A stretch of DNA of 64,000 nucleotides from Glycomyces albidus (GTDB lineage Bacteria > Actinomycetota > Actinomycetes > Mycobacteriales > Micromonosporaceae), in NCBI RefSeq assembly GCF_009451885.1, contig NZ_WIAO01000025.1:25446-89445 (forward strand). Direction: 5' to 3'. The notes beneath the pieces are model-generated. The model did not search any database. It was not told where the DNA came from and worked only from the letters and a program-made list of their open reading frames with translations. The position numbers were made by a program, and so were the translations under genes. Positions 1 through 7,487 of this stretch are shown one piece after another (the first letter of the stretch is position 1; every line of letters starts with the position of its first letter).

Positions 1-1
1 G

Positions 2-640
2 AGTGACGTCCAGCGCGGCCTCCTCCAGGCCCTCCGCGACGGCGCCCGCGAGCGCGCCAAGGCCGGGCGCGCCACCGGTCTCACCTGGGCCCGGCGCGTC
101 GCGCCCGCCCCGGTCCTGCTGCGGCTGCTCGTGGCACTGACCCTCTTCGTCGCCGCCGAGATCGCCGTCCCGCCCGAATGGGCCGGCACCGGCTTCTACG
201 TCGCCGCCGCCGCACTCGTGTCCCTCGCCGCGGCCCTCGCGCCCGCCGGGCCGGCGCCGCTGGTCGCCATCGGCTTCGTCCTCGCCGCATGGCTCCTCGC
301 CGACGCCTTCGGCGGTGCCTCCGAGAACGCCTCCGGCGCGCCCCGCGCTCCCGCATTGTGGACGGCCGCCGCCCTCGCCTGCCTGCTGTACACCGCCCAC
401 TCGGCCGCCGCCGTCGCGCAGCGCTTCCGAACGACTACCGCAATGGACGGTGAGATCATGCTCACCTGGGCGAAACACCTCGGACTGGTCCTGGCGTCGA
501 CTGCGGCCCTCGCCCTCGCCCTGGCGCTGTTCACCGCGTATTTCACCGGTCTCACCGCAGGTCTCGCCGTCGCAGCCGGGATCGTGGCCGCGGTCACCGT
601 GATCTACGTCCTCGCGCGTTCACTACACAAGACCCCCTGA
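2..640 (+). CDS. Multi-pass membrane protein, 5' end outside window
   Basis: The reading frame is open from the first bases of the window, so the true start lies upstream; a GTG at 131 is an internal candidate but the 43 codons before it read as an ordinary amphipathic, Arg/Ala-rich stretch. About 212 residues are visible, ending in TGA at 638-640. From residue ~40 on, roughly six hydrophobic Ala/Leu/Val segments alternate with short loops, so it is an integral membrane protein. No family motif was recognised. It is followed after 20 bases by the NADH dehydrogenase gene on the same strand and could be co-transcribed with it. Confidence 0.7.
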   Translation, partial: SDVQRGLLQALRDGARERAKAGRATGLTWARRVAPAPVLLRLLVALTLFVAAEIAVPPEWAGTGFYVAAAALVSLAAALAPAGPAPLVAIGFVLAAWLLADAFGGASENASGAPRAPALWTAAALACLLYTAHSAAAVAQRFRTTTAMDGEIMLTWAKHLGLVLASTAALALALALFTAYFTGLTAGLAVAAGIVAAVTVIYVLARSLHKTP

Positions 641-660
641 ACAGGGCAAGAATTGAACCC

Positions 661-2037
661 GTGAAACGTATAGTCGTGATAGGTGCCGGTCACGTCGGTT
701 TTTACGTTGCCGAACGCTTGAGCAAGCTGTTGAAGGGCGACATCAAGCGCGGTCAAGTTGAACTGATGGTCATCGACCCCAACCAGCACATGACCTACCA
801 GCCGTTCCTGCCCGAGGCGGCCGCTGGCTCCATCTCCCCGCGACACGGCGTTGTGCCGCTCCGACAGGCCCTCAAGCTCTGCACGATCATCACCGGTGCG
901 GTCACCGAGGTCAAGCACGCCGAGCGCAAGCTCATGGTGCAGCCGTTCGCCGGACCCGCCCGAGAGATCGAATACGACGAGGTCGTGGTCGCCCCCGGTT
1001 CCGTGTCCCGGCCCCTCCCCATCCCCGGCCTGGCCGACACCGCCATCGGCATCAAGTCGATGGGCGAGGCCATCTGGCTGCGCAACCACGTCCTCCAGCG
1101 CTTCGACATCGCCGCCTCCACCGAGGACCCCGACGTGCGCCGCAAGGCCCTCACGTTCCTCACCGTCGGCGGCGGCTTCGCCGGCGCCGAGACCCTCGGC
1201 GAGCTCGAGGACCTCACGGCGAACATCGTCAAGAACTACCCGATGCTCGACGCCTCCGAGATCAAGTGGTACCTCGTCGAGTACGCCAACAAGATCCTCC
1301 CCGAGGTCGGCCCCGAGATGGGCGCCTACGCCGCCCGCGAGCTCACCAAGCGCGGCGTCGACATCCGCCTGGGCACCACCCTCAAGTCCTGCGAGGGCGG
1401 CCACGTCATCCTCACCGACGGCGAGGAGTTCGACACCGACACCATCATCTGGACCGCCGGCGTCATGCCCCACCCGATGCTCAAGCAGACCGACCTCCCC
1501 ATCGGCCCCCGCGGCCACCTCGAGTGCAACACCCGGCTCCAGGTCGCGACCGGCGTCGAGGCCGGCAAGCACACCATCGGCGAGGTCGTCGAAGGCGCCT
1601 GGGGCGCGGGCGACTCCGCGCAGGTCCCCGACACCTCGGACTTCCCGATGGACTGGTGCACGCCCTCCGCGCAGCACGCCGTCCGCCAGGCCGCCACCCT
1701 GGCCGAGAACGTCTACCGCAACCACGTCGGGCGCGAACTCAAGCCGTACGAGCACAAGTACATCGGCTCGGTCGCCGGGCTCGGCCTGTACAAGGGCGTC
1801 GCCAACACCTACGGCTTCAAGGCCAAGGGCCTCCTCGCCTGGCTCATGCACCGCGGCTACCACCTGTCGCGCGTGCCCGGCACCGGCCGCAAGGGCCGCG
1901 TCCTCGCCGACTGGATCGTCGGCTTCTTCACGAAGCGCGAAATGGTCCAGCTCGGTGAGATCCAGGCGGGCCGCGAACCGTTCGAGGCCATCGCCGCAGG
2001 CACCGACCCCGCACGAGCCGCCAAGTCCGTCGGTTAG
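661..2037 (+). CDS. ndh: Type II NADH dehydrogenase (NAD(P)/FAD oxidoreductase)
   Basis: This 458-residue flavoprotein probably passes electrons from NADH to the menaquinone pool at the inner face of the membrane without pumping protons. Seen directly: an N-terminal dinucleotide-binding fold with GAGHVG at residues 8-13, a second Rossmann motif TVGGGFAGAE near residue 167, the FAD-closing motif WGAGDSAQVP near 312-322, and a C-terminal amphipathic stretch (LADWIVGFFTKREMV) typical of the membrane anchor of NDH-2 enzymes. Length fits the family (about 400-470). The start is GTG at 661, directly before the beta strand RIVVIGAG. It ends at a strong hairpin before mtrA, so it is not part of the mtr operon. 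Confidence 0.9.
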   Translation: MKRIVVIGAGHVGFYVAERLSKLLKGDIKRGQVELMVIDPNQHMTYQPFLPEAAAGSISPRHGVVPLRQALKLCTIITGAVTEVKHAERKLMVQPFAGPAREIEYDEVVVAPGSVSRPLPIPGLADTAIGIKSMGEAIWLRNHVLQRFDIAASTEDPDVRRKALTFLTVGGGFAGAETLGELEDLTANIVKNYPMLDASEIKWYLVEYANKILPEVGPEMGAYAARELTKRGVDIRLGTTLKSCEGGHVILTDGEEFDTDTIIWTAGVMPHPMLKQTDLPIGPRGHLECNTRLQVATGVEAGKHTIGEVVEGAWGAGDSAQVPDTSDFPMDWCTPSAQHAVRQAATLAENVYRNHVGRELKPYEHKYIGSVAGLGLYKGVANTYGFKAKGLLAWLMHRGYHLSRVPGTGRKGRVLADWIVGFFTKREMVQLGEIQAGREPFEAIAAGTDPARAAKSVG

Positions 2038-2048
2038 TCGTTACAGTT

Positions 2049-2080
2049 AGAGCACCACGGGTGTCCACCCGTGGTGCTCT
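2049..2080. terminator. Intrinsic-type hairpin after ndh
   Basis: A perfect 15-bp inverted repeat (AGAGCACCACGGGTG and its complement) with a 2-base loop lies 11 bases after the ndh stop, followed by CGGCTTTTG. It separates ndh from mtrA. Confidence 0.85.
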
Positions 2081-2104
2081 CGGCTTTTGCGAGGTGGAAA
2101 ACTG

Positions 2105-2800
2105 GTGTCCATGAGAGCACGCGTACTCGTCGTTGACGACGACCCGGCGCTGGCGGAGATGCTCGGCATCATCCTCCGGACCGAAGGCTTCACCCCCACC
2201 TTCGTCGTCGACGGCGAGAAGGCGCTCGCCGCGTTCAAAGAGCACCGGCCCGACATCGTGCTGCTCGACCTCATGCTCCCGGGCATGAGCGGCATCGACG
2301 TCGCGAAGGCGATCCGAGGCGAGTCCGGCGTGCCGATCGTCATGCTCACCGCGAAGTCCGACACCGTCGACGTGGTCCTCGGCCTCGAATCGGGCGCCGA
2401 CGACTACATCGTGAAGCCGTTCAAGCCCAAGGAGCTGGTGGCCCGCATCCGCGCCCGCCTGCGCCGCGGCGACGACGTCACGCCCGAGCGCCTCGAGATC
2501 GGCAAGCCCGGCCTCCAGGTCCAGATCGACGTGCCCGCCCACCAGGTCACCCTCAACGGCGCCGAGGTCAAGCTGACCCCGCTCGAGTTCGACCTGCTCG
2601 TGGCCCTCGCCCGCAAGCCCCGCCAGGTGTTCACCCGCCAGGTCCTGCTCGAGCAGGTCTGGGGCTACCGGCACTCCGCCGACACGCGCCTGGTCAACGT
2701 CCACGTCCAGCGCCTGCGCGCCAAGATCGAGCCCGACCCCGAGCGTCCGCAGCTCATCCAGACCGTCCGCGGCGTCGGGTACAAGGCCGGACTGGGCTAG
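2105..2800 (+). CDS. mtrA: Two-component response regulator MtrA
   Basis: MtrA is the OmpR/PhoB-type DNA-binding regulator of the actinobacterial MtrAB system, which ties cell-wall turnover and division to replication (known for mycobacteria, corynebacteria and Streptomyces). The 231-residue protein has a receiver domain with acidic pocket DDD at 11-13, phospho-acceptor Asp55 in LLDLMLPG, Thr82 and Lys104, then a winged-helix domain (about 130-231) ending RGVGYKAG. Identity with known MtrA proteins is obvious over stretches such as LGLESGADDYIVKPFKPKELVAR. GTG 2105 is preferred because GAGGTGG (2091-2097) sits 7 bases before it; ATG 2111 is the alternative. mtrB starts one base after the stop. 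Confidence 0.96.
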   Translation: MSMRARVLVVDDDPALAEMLGIILRTEGFTPTFVVDGEKALAAFKEHRPDIVLLDLMLPGMSGIDVAKAIRGESGVPIVMLTAKSDTVDVVLGLESGADDYIVKPFKPKELVARIRARLRRGDDVTPERLEIGKPGLQVQIDVPAHQVTLNGAEVKLTPLEFDLLVALARKPRQVFTRQVLLEQVWGYRHSADTRLVNVHVQRLRAKIEPDPERPQLIQTVRGVGYKAGLG

Positions 2801-4438
2801 ATGACGCGTGAGGGGGACCGGGCGCGCGAGCGCCCGGTGTGGCTGCGACGGGCCTGGACGCGCAGCGTCCGCTGGGCCGGCCGGGCCGCGCGGCCGCTGA
2901 TCGACCGCTTCCGCGCCTCCCTCCAGCTCCGGGTCGTCTCCTCGACCCTCATCGCCTCCACGATCCTGGTCCTCATCTTCAGCTTCGTCGTGGCCGGCTC
3001 GGTCACCTCCGGGCTCCTCACCGAACGGCAGGACACCGCCGTCGAGGAGACCAACAACGCCGTCGCCCGCGCCGCCGAGCAGCTCGGCACCTACACGTCC
3101 TCCTCGGACACGGCGCTCGCCACGACCATGCAGAAGATCGTCAACGAGCTCACCCAGGACCCGGTCTACGCGCCGGTCATCGTGCTCCGCACCGGCGACG
3201 GCGTCGTGACCCGCTCGCACCCGGTCTCGGCCGACGTCCGGCCTTCCGAGGAGCTGCAAGCGGCGGTCGCCGGCCGCAACACCGCGGTCCAGTACGGCAA
3301 CTTCGCGATCGACGGCGAACGGTCGGCGCCTTACCTCGTGGTCGGCTCCTACATCGACCTGAGCGTGGACTTCGAGCTGTACGCGTTCTACCCGCTCGAG
3401 TCGCAGGAGGAGGCCATCAGCCTCCTGCGCACCAACCTCGCGCTCGCGGGTGTCGCGCTGGTGCTGCTCCTCGGCGTCATCGCCGCGCTCGTCACCCGCC
3501 TGGTCGTCACGCCCGTCCGCGAGGCCGCCCGCACCTCCCAGCGGCTCGCCGCCGGCCTGCTCCACGAGCGCATGGAGGTCCGCGGCTCCGACGACCTCGC
3601 CCGGCTCGCCGGGTCGTTCAACCTCATGGCCGAGAACCTCCAGAGCCAGATCCGGCGCTTGGAGGAGATGTCGATGATGCAGCGCCGCTTCACCTCGGAC
3701 GTCTCCCACGAGCTGCGCACTCCGCTCGCGACGATCCGCATGGCCGCCGACCTGCTCTACGACAACCGGGACGACTTCGACCCGGTCACGAAGCGCTCCA
3801 CCGAGCTGCTCCAGCACGAGATCGACCGCTTCGAGGACCTCCTCCAGGAGCTGCTGGAGATCTCCCGCTTCGACTCCGGCTTCGCGTCCCTCGAAGTGGA
3901 CGCCGTCGACGTCGGCCGCATCGCCGAGGACGTCGTCGAGGGCCTGTCCGGCCTCGCGGCCGAGTGCGGTGTCGAGGTGACCGTCTCCAAGCCGAGGCGC
4001 CGCGTCATCGCGGAGGTCGACCCGCGCCGCGTCCAGCGCATCCTGCGCAATCTCGTCTCGAACGCGATCGAGCACGCCGAGGGCAAGCCGGTGCGGATCA
4101 CCGTCGCCGAGTCCGACTCGGCCGTCGCGGTCGCCGTCCGCGACGAGGGCGTCGGCCTCAAACCCGGCCACGCCGACCGCGTCTTCGACCGGTTCTGGCG
4201 CGCCGACCCCTCCCGCAACCGCAAGACCGGCGGCACCGGCCTCGGCCTCGCGATCAGCCTCGAGGACGCCAAACTCCACTCGGGGACGCTCCAGGCCGTC
4301 GGCGAGCCCGGCAAGGGCACCTTGTTCGTCCTCACCCTGCCGCTCCAGGCCGGCAACCGCGTGATCACCTCGCCGATCCCGCTGCGCCTCGACCGGCGGA
4401 GCACCGGAAAGGAGGCCACCCGTGCGACGCAGGACTAG
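2801..4438 (+). CDS. mtrB: Sensor histidine kinase MtrB
   Basis: MtrB is the membrane sensor kinase that phosphorylates MtrA. The 545-residue protein has two transmembrane helices (about 45-72 and 212-236) flanking an extracytoplasmic domain, then a HAMP linker, a HisKA dimerisation domain with SHELRTPL (phospho-His303), an N box (NLVSNAIEHA) and G boxes (DEGVGL, GGTGLGLAI) of the HATPase domain. ATG 2801 follows the mtrA stop directly, so translation is coupled. The gene overlaps lpqB by 17 bases in another frame, giving a tight three-gene operon. The arginine-rich N-terminus before TM1 is usual for actinobacterial MtrB. Confidence 0.96.
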   Translation: MTREGDRARERPVWLRRAWTRSVRWAGRAARPLIDRFRASLQLRVVSSTLIASTILVLIFSFVVAGSVTSGLLTERQDTAVEETNNAVARAAEQLGTYTSSSDTALATTMQKIVNELTQDPVYAPVIVLRTGDGVVTRSHPVSADVRPSEELQAAVAGRNTAVQYGNFAIDGERSAPYLVVGSYIDLSVDFELYAFYPLESQEEAISLLRTNLALAGVALVLLLGVIAALVTRLVVTPVREAARTSQRLAAGLLHERMEVRGSDDLARLAGSFNLMAENLQSQIRRLEEMSMMQRRFTSDVSHELRTPLATIRMAADLLYDNRDDFDPVTKRSTELLQHEIDRFEDLLQELLEISRFDSGFASLEVDAVDVGRIAEDVVEGLSGLAAECGVEVTVSKPRRRVIAEVDPRRVQRILRNLVSNAIEHAEGKPVRITVAESDSAVAVAVRDEGVGLKPGHADRVFDRFWRADPSRNRKTGGTGLGLAISLEDAKLHSGTLQAVGEPGKGTLFVLTLPLQAGNRVITSPIPLRLDRRSTGKEATRATQD

Positions 4439-6152
4439 TCTCGCGGCCGCACTCGCCGTCGGTACCGCCTGGCTCGCGGCCGCCTGCGGCATCCCCACGG
4501 GCCGCGACCCCGAGGTCATCGGCGAGGCCCCGACCGACTTCGGCGAGTCCTCCGGGACCAGCGCCGAGCGGTTCGAGCCGACCGCCGAAGCCGAGGTCAC
4601 GGTCGCGAACTTCCTCAAGGCCGCCGCCGGCGACCCGGCCGGCCGCGACGACCGGCTCAACCTGTTCACCGCCTCCGGCGCCGAGCAGTTCTCAGCCGCA
4701 GGGGACGGCATCCGCCTGCTCGACGGCATCGACATCTCGTTCGGCGAGGGCAATTCGGTCGAATCGGCCATCGTCACGGTCACCGGCTCGGTCGTCGGCA
4801 ACTACTACCTCGATGACGGCTCGGTCCGCATGAACTCGACGCCGAGCACCTACGAGGAGACGTTCACCCTCCAGCGCGACGGCGGCCTCCAGGACCCGTG
4901 GGAGATCGCGACCCTGCCGTTGCAGGTCGTCCTCGACTACGACCAGTTCCTCACCTCGTACACCGAGGCGCCGCTCTACTTCCGGGCCGGCGATTCGCAG
5001 CTGCTGGTGCCGGACCTGCGCTGGATCTACGACGACCTCGAGGCCGACGTCGGCCGCCGGATCCTGCTCGACTGGCTGCTGCAGGGCCCGTCGGACTTCA
5101 CGAGCCAGTCCGCGCGGAGCGCGATCCCGGACGACTCGGACGGCGAGGTCGCCCGGCAGGACGACACCGTCCAGATCGACCTGACGCTCAGCGAGCCCAT
5201 CGACGACACCGCCGTGCAGCAGGCCATGGCCGCGCAGATCGCCTGGACCCTCGGCCTCGGCGAGGGCTTCGTGCTCACCGCCGACGGCGAGACCATCGCC
5301 GAAGGCGCCCTAGAGGACTGGCGGAGCTGGAACGCGATCCCGGCGGACCTGCCGCAGACCGCCTACTTCATCGCGGAGGAGCGGGTCTGGGAGTACACGG
5401 GCAGCGAGGTCACCACGACCTCCCGGGAGCACCCGTGGGTCGGCTTCACCGCCGAGGGCCTCCGCGAGGTCGCGATCGGCCCGGCCGACCAGCTCGCCGC
5501 GGTCGTCGCCGGCGCGGGCGGCGACGTGCTCCAGGTCGGCCCCACGAACGACGCCCTCGGGGCCGTCCCGGGCCTGGGGACCTCGCTGGCCGACCCGCAG
5601 TGGCACCCGGAGTCGGCGGTCCTCGTCGTCTCCGACGGCGTGCCGACGGTCGTCAACCCGAACACGCGGGCCGTCGTCCACTCGCTCACCTCGGGGGAGG
5701 CGGTGACCGCGATGGCCCTCTCGGCCGACGGCCGGCGCCTCGCGTACGTCGAGGGCGGCCACGTCTGGGTCGCGCCGCTCACCGTCGACGCCGACGGGAA
5801 GATCCAGGCCGGCGAGCCGGAGCGGATCGGCTACGGCATCGAGGAGGTCACCGACGTGGCGTGGAGCTCCGAGAACTACCTGTGGGTGGCCGGAAAGCGC
5901 GACGACGACACGCTGTTCCAGGTCGCGCTCGACAACTCCCGGACGGACGTCCAGGCCGGCACGGCCGGGCTGGTGTTCTCGCAGATCGGCGCCAATCCGG
6001 CCGACCCGGTCGAGTCGATCGTCAACCGCGGCGAGCCGGTGCTCGCGGTCGCGAACGCGACCCTGTACCGGGTCCACTCGAGCGGCCCCGAAGGCGTGCG
6101 CAACGGCAACGTCGCCGTGGGCGGCACCGCGCCGTTCACGGTCCTTCAGTAG
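4422..6152 (+). CDS. lpqB: Lipoprotein LpqB
   Basis: LpqB is an outer-leaflet lipoprotein that binds the extracellular domain of MtrB and modulates MtrAB signalling (shown in mycobacteria). The 576-residue product begins with a short Arg-rich signal peptide and a lipobox ending in Cys22 (LAAAC), followed by a GerMN-like region (around residues 160-300, e.g. ILLDWLLQGP) and a C-terminal beta-propeller-like LpqB domain with repeated short strands (MALSADGRRLAYVEGG). GTG 4422 lies inside the end of mtrB, so the two are translationally coupled. The operon ends at the hairpin at 6157-6184. Confidence 0.95.
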   Translation: MRRRTSLAAALAVGTAWLAAACGIPTGRDPEVIGEAPTDFGESSGTSAERFEPTAEAEVTVANFLKAAAGDPAGRDDRLNLFTASGAEQFSAAGDGIRLLDGIDISFGEGNSVESAIVTVTGSVVGNYYLDDGSVRMNSTPSTYEETFTLQRDGGLQDPWEIATLPLQVVLDYDQFLTSYTEAPLYFRAGDSQLLVPDLRWIYDDLEADVGRRILLDWLLQGPSDFTSQSARSAIPDDSDGEVARQDDTVQIDLTLSEPIDDTAVQQAMAAQIAWTLGLGEGFVLTADGETIAEGALEDWRSWNAIPADLPQTAYFIAEERVWEYTGSEVTTTSREHPWVGFTAEGLREVAIGPADQLAAVVAGAGGDVLQVGPTNDALGAVPGLGTSLADPQWHPESAVLVVSDGVPTVVNPNTRAVVHSLTSGEAVTAMALSADGRRLAYVEGGHVWVAPLTVDADGKIQAGEPERIGYGIEEVTDVAWSSENYLWVAGKRDDDTLFQVALDNSRTDVQAGTAGLVFSQIGANPADPVESIVNRGEPVLAVANATLYRVHSSGPEGVRNGNVAVGGTAPFTVLQ

Positions 6153-6156
6153 CCGA

Positions 6157-6184
6157 AAGGCCCGGAGCGGCTGCTCCGGGCCTT
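6157..6184 (+). terminator. Hairpin terminator of mtrAB-lpqB
   Basis: Perfect 12-bp stem (AAGGCCCGGAGC) with loop GGCT, 4 bases after the lpqB stop. It ends in CTTCAAG rather than a long T run, as is common in high-GC genomes. Confidence 0.85.
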
Positions 6185-6228
6185 CAAGTCTGTCTGCGGA
6201 AGGCGTCCGTGTTCACGCGTCGACGGTG

Positions 6229-6334
6229 ATCTGCACCTGGTTCACCGCGTGAAGCCCTCGCAGGCTCAGGCGTCGACGGTGCCGTGCTTCCCGTTCACCG
6301 CGCGAAGCCTTCGCAAGCTCAGGCGTCGACGGTG
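6229..6334. repeat. 53-bp tandem duplication of a gene 3' end
   Basis: Two 53-bp units (6229-6281, 6282-6334) differ at 3 of their last 42 positions, and a third, truncated copy of the 12-base core GCGTCGACGGTG lies at 6217-6228. The rightmost unit contains the last codons and stop of the DUF3107 gene (minus strand), so the extra units are copies of its end plus spacer. It fills most of the gap between the lpqB terminator and the DUF3107 stop. Confidence 0.85.
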
Positions 6335-6546
6335 AAGCCGACCGAGCGCACGCTGGTGGCGGCGATCTCGACGTACGCGATCTTCTCGACCGGGACGATC
6401 ACCTGGCGGCCCTTCTCGTCTTCGAGGCGAAGGACGCCGCCGTCCTTGACGGCCTGCTCGATCGTCTCGGACAGGTCCTTCGGCGACAGCTTGCTCTCCA
6501 ACACCAGTTCGCGTGGGGCGTACTGGACACCGATCTTGACCTCCAC
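6319..6546 (-). CDS. DUF3107 family small protein (TB9.4-like)
   Basis: A 75-residue soluble protein, MEVKIGVQYAPRELVLES at its start, matching the DUF3107 family that includes M. tuberculosis TB9.4 (Rv3208A). It is predicted as a small beta-rich/ATP-binding-like protein; its role is unknown. In mycobacteria the gene sits next to a TetR regulator (Rv3208), exactly as here, which supports the assignment. The start is ATG 6546 with GAGGAGG-like purines just upstream on the minus strand (complement of CCCTCCTC at 6550-6557). The last five codons (FTVDA) and stop belong to the 53-bp duplicated unit. Confidence 0.88.
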   Translation of the reverse strand: MEVKIGVQYAPRELVLESKLSPKDLSETIEQAVKDGGVLRLEDEKGRQVIVPVEKIAYVEIAATSVRSVGFTVDA

Positions 6547-6693
6547 GGGCCCTCCTCAATCGAAATGCTTGACCTTCGGTCCGATGCAAGACTACTCGCG
6601 GCGACCCCCGCTCCACCGCACGGAGCGCTCCGCCGAGAGCGAACGGGCGCCCCGGAGAATTCATCCTCGGGGCGGCGCCCGATCAGTGCCGGC

Positions 6694-7311
6694 TCAGGAT
6701 TCGCCCTCGCGCGGGAAGTGCGAGATGCCCCGCCACGCGAGGGTGCTCATGAGCTGCACGGCCTCGTCCTTGGGGATGGCGCGGCCGGAGGCGATCCACT
6801 TCCGGGCCGAGACCTCCGCGGTCCCGAGCAGCCCGGTGGCCAGGAGTTCAGCGCGGGCCTTGTCGACGTGGGTGTCGGCCATGATCGTGTCCGCCATCGC
6901 CGCGACGCACTCGGCCTCCATCTTCAGCACCCGCTCGGCGACTTCCGGGTCGTTGCGCTGGTCGGACTCGAACACCAGCCGGAACGCCTCGCCTTGGGCG
7001 TCGACGAACTCGAAGTACGCCCGCATCGCGCGGTTGACCCGCTCCTTGTTGTCCTCAGTGGACTGAAGGGCGTCGCGCACCTGGCCCACGAGCTCGGCGG
7101 CGCGGCCGTCGAGCAGCGCCAGGTACAACTCCAGTTTCGAGGTGAAGTGCTGGTACAGCACCGGTTTCGAGACCCCGGCGTTCTCGGCGATGTCGTCCAT
7201 CGAGGTGCTGTGGTACCCCTTGGAGACGAAGACGTCCTGAGCGGCCCGCAGCAGCTGCGCACGGCGTTCGCTCCTGGGCAGTCGGACCCGGCCCTCACCT
7301 GCGCTGTTCAC
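6694..7311 (-). CDS. TetR-family transcriptional regulator
   Basis: A 205-residue repressor-type protein. The N-terminal helix-turn-helix (residues ~12-58; QDVFVSKGYHSTSMDDIAENAGVSKPVLYQHF) is a textbook TetR DNA-binding domain; the rest is the all-helical ligand-binding/dimerisation part. It corresponds in position to Rv3208 next to the DUF3107 gene. GTG 7311 is the annotated start. The stretch to the right carries an inverted repeat at 7350-7367 that may be its own operator. The ligand is unknown. Confidence 0.9.
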   Translation of the reverse strand: MNSAGEGRVRLPRSERRAQLLRAAQDVFVSKGYHSTSMDDIAENAGVSKPVLYQHFTSKLELYLALLDGRAAELVGQVRDALQSTEDNKERVNRAMRAYFEFVDAQGEAFRLVFESDQRNDPEVAERVLKMEAECVAAMADTIMADTHVDKARAELLATGLLGTAEVSARKWIASGRAIPKDEAVQLMSTLAWRGISHFPREGES

Positions 7312-7349
7312 TCGGGTACCTCTCCTCGAACCATGTCGCCCATCCGTCA

Positions 7350-7367
7350 GTCGCGAGCACTTGCGAC
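7350..7367. promoter_or_regulatory. Candidate TetR operator
   Basis: Inverted repeat GTCGC-N8-GCGAC, flanked by TCA and CTGA that nearly extend the dyad. It lies 39-56 bases upstream of the TetR start in the divergent spacer, the usual place for an autoregulatory TetR site. No experimental support is visible. Confidence 0.4.
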
Positions 7368-7429
7368 CTGAGCGAAGTTTACGGAAGTCTCAATCCAGTC
7401 TCCCAGCGTACGGGGGCGACAAATGCGGG

Positions 7430-7459
7430 TTCGAGTCACTGGGCGCGCCACGGTACCTT
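7430..7459 (+). promoter_or_regulatory. Candidate promoter of the disordered-protein gene
   Basis: TTCGAG (7430-7435), 18-base spacer, TACCTT (7454-7459), then a Shine-Dalgarno GAAGGAG (7474-7480) 7 bases before GTG 7488. The -10 is good, the -35 weak. Confidence 0.4.
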
Positions 7460-7487
7460 GAGGGCGGGAATATGAAGGAGTTGTCTA

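Noticed and set aside
1928..4801. 957-codon minus-strand frame across mtrA, mtrB and lpqB
   Set aside because: Antisense to three unmistakable genes and without any recognisable protein features.
7421..7445. tRNA-like GGGTTCGAGTC
   Set aside because: Flanking bases do not pair as a T arm and no acceptor or anticodon arm can be formed.
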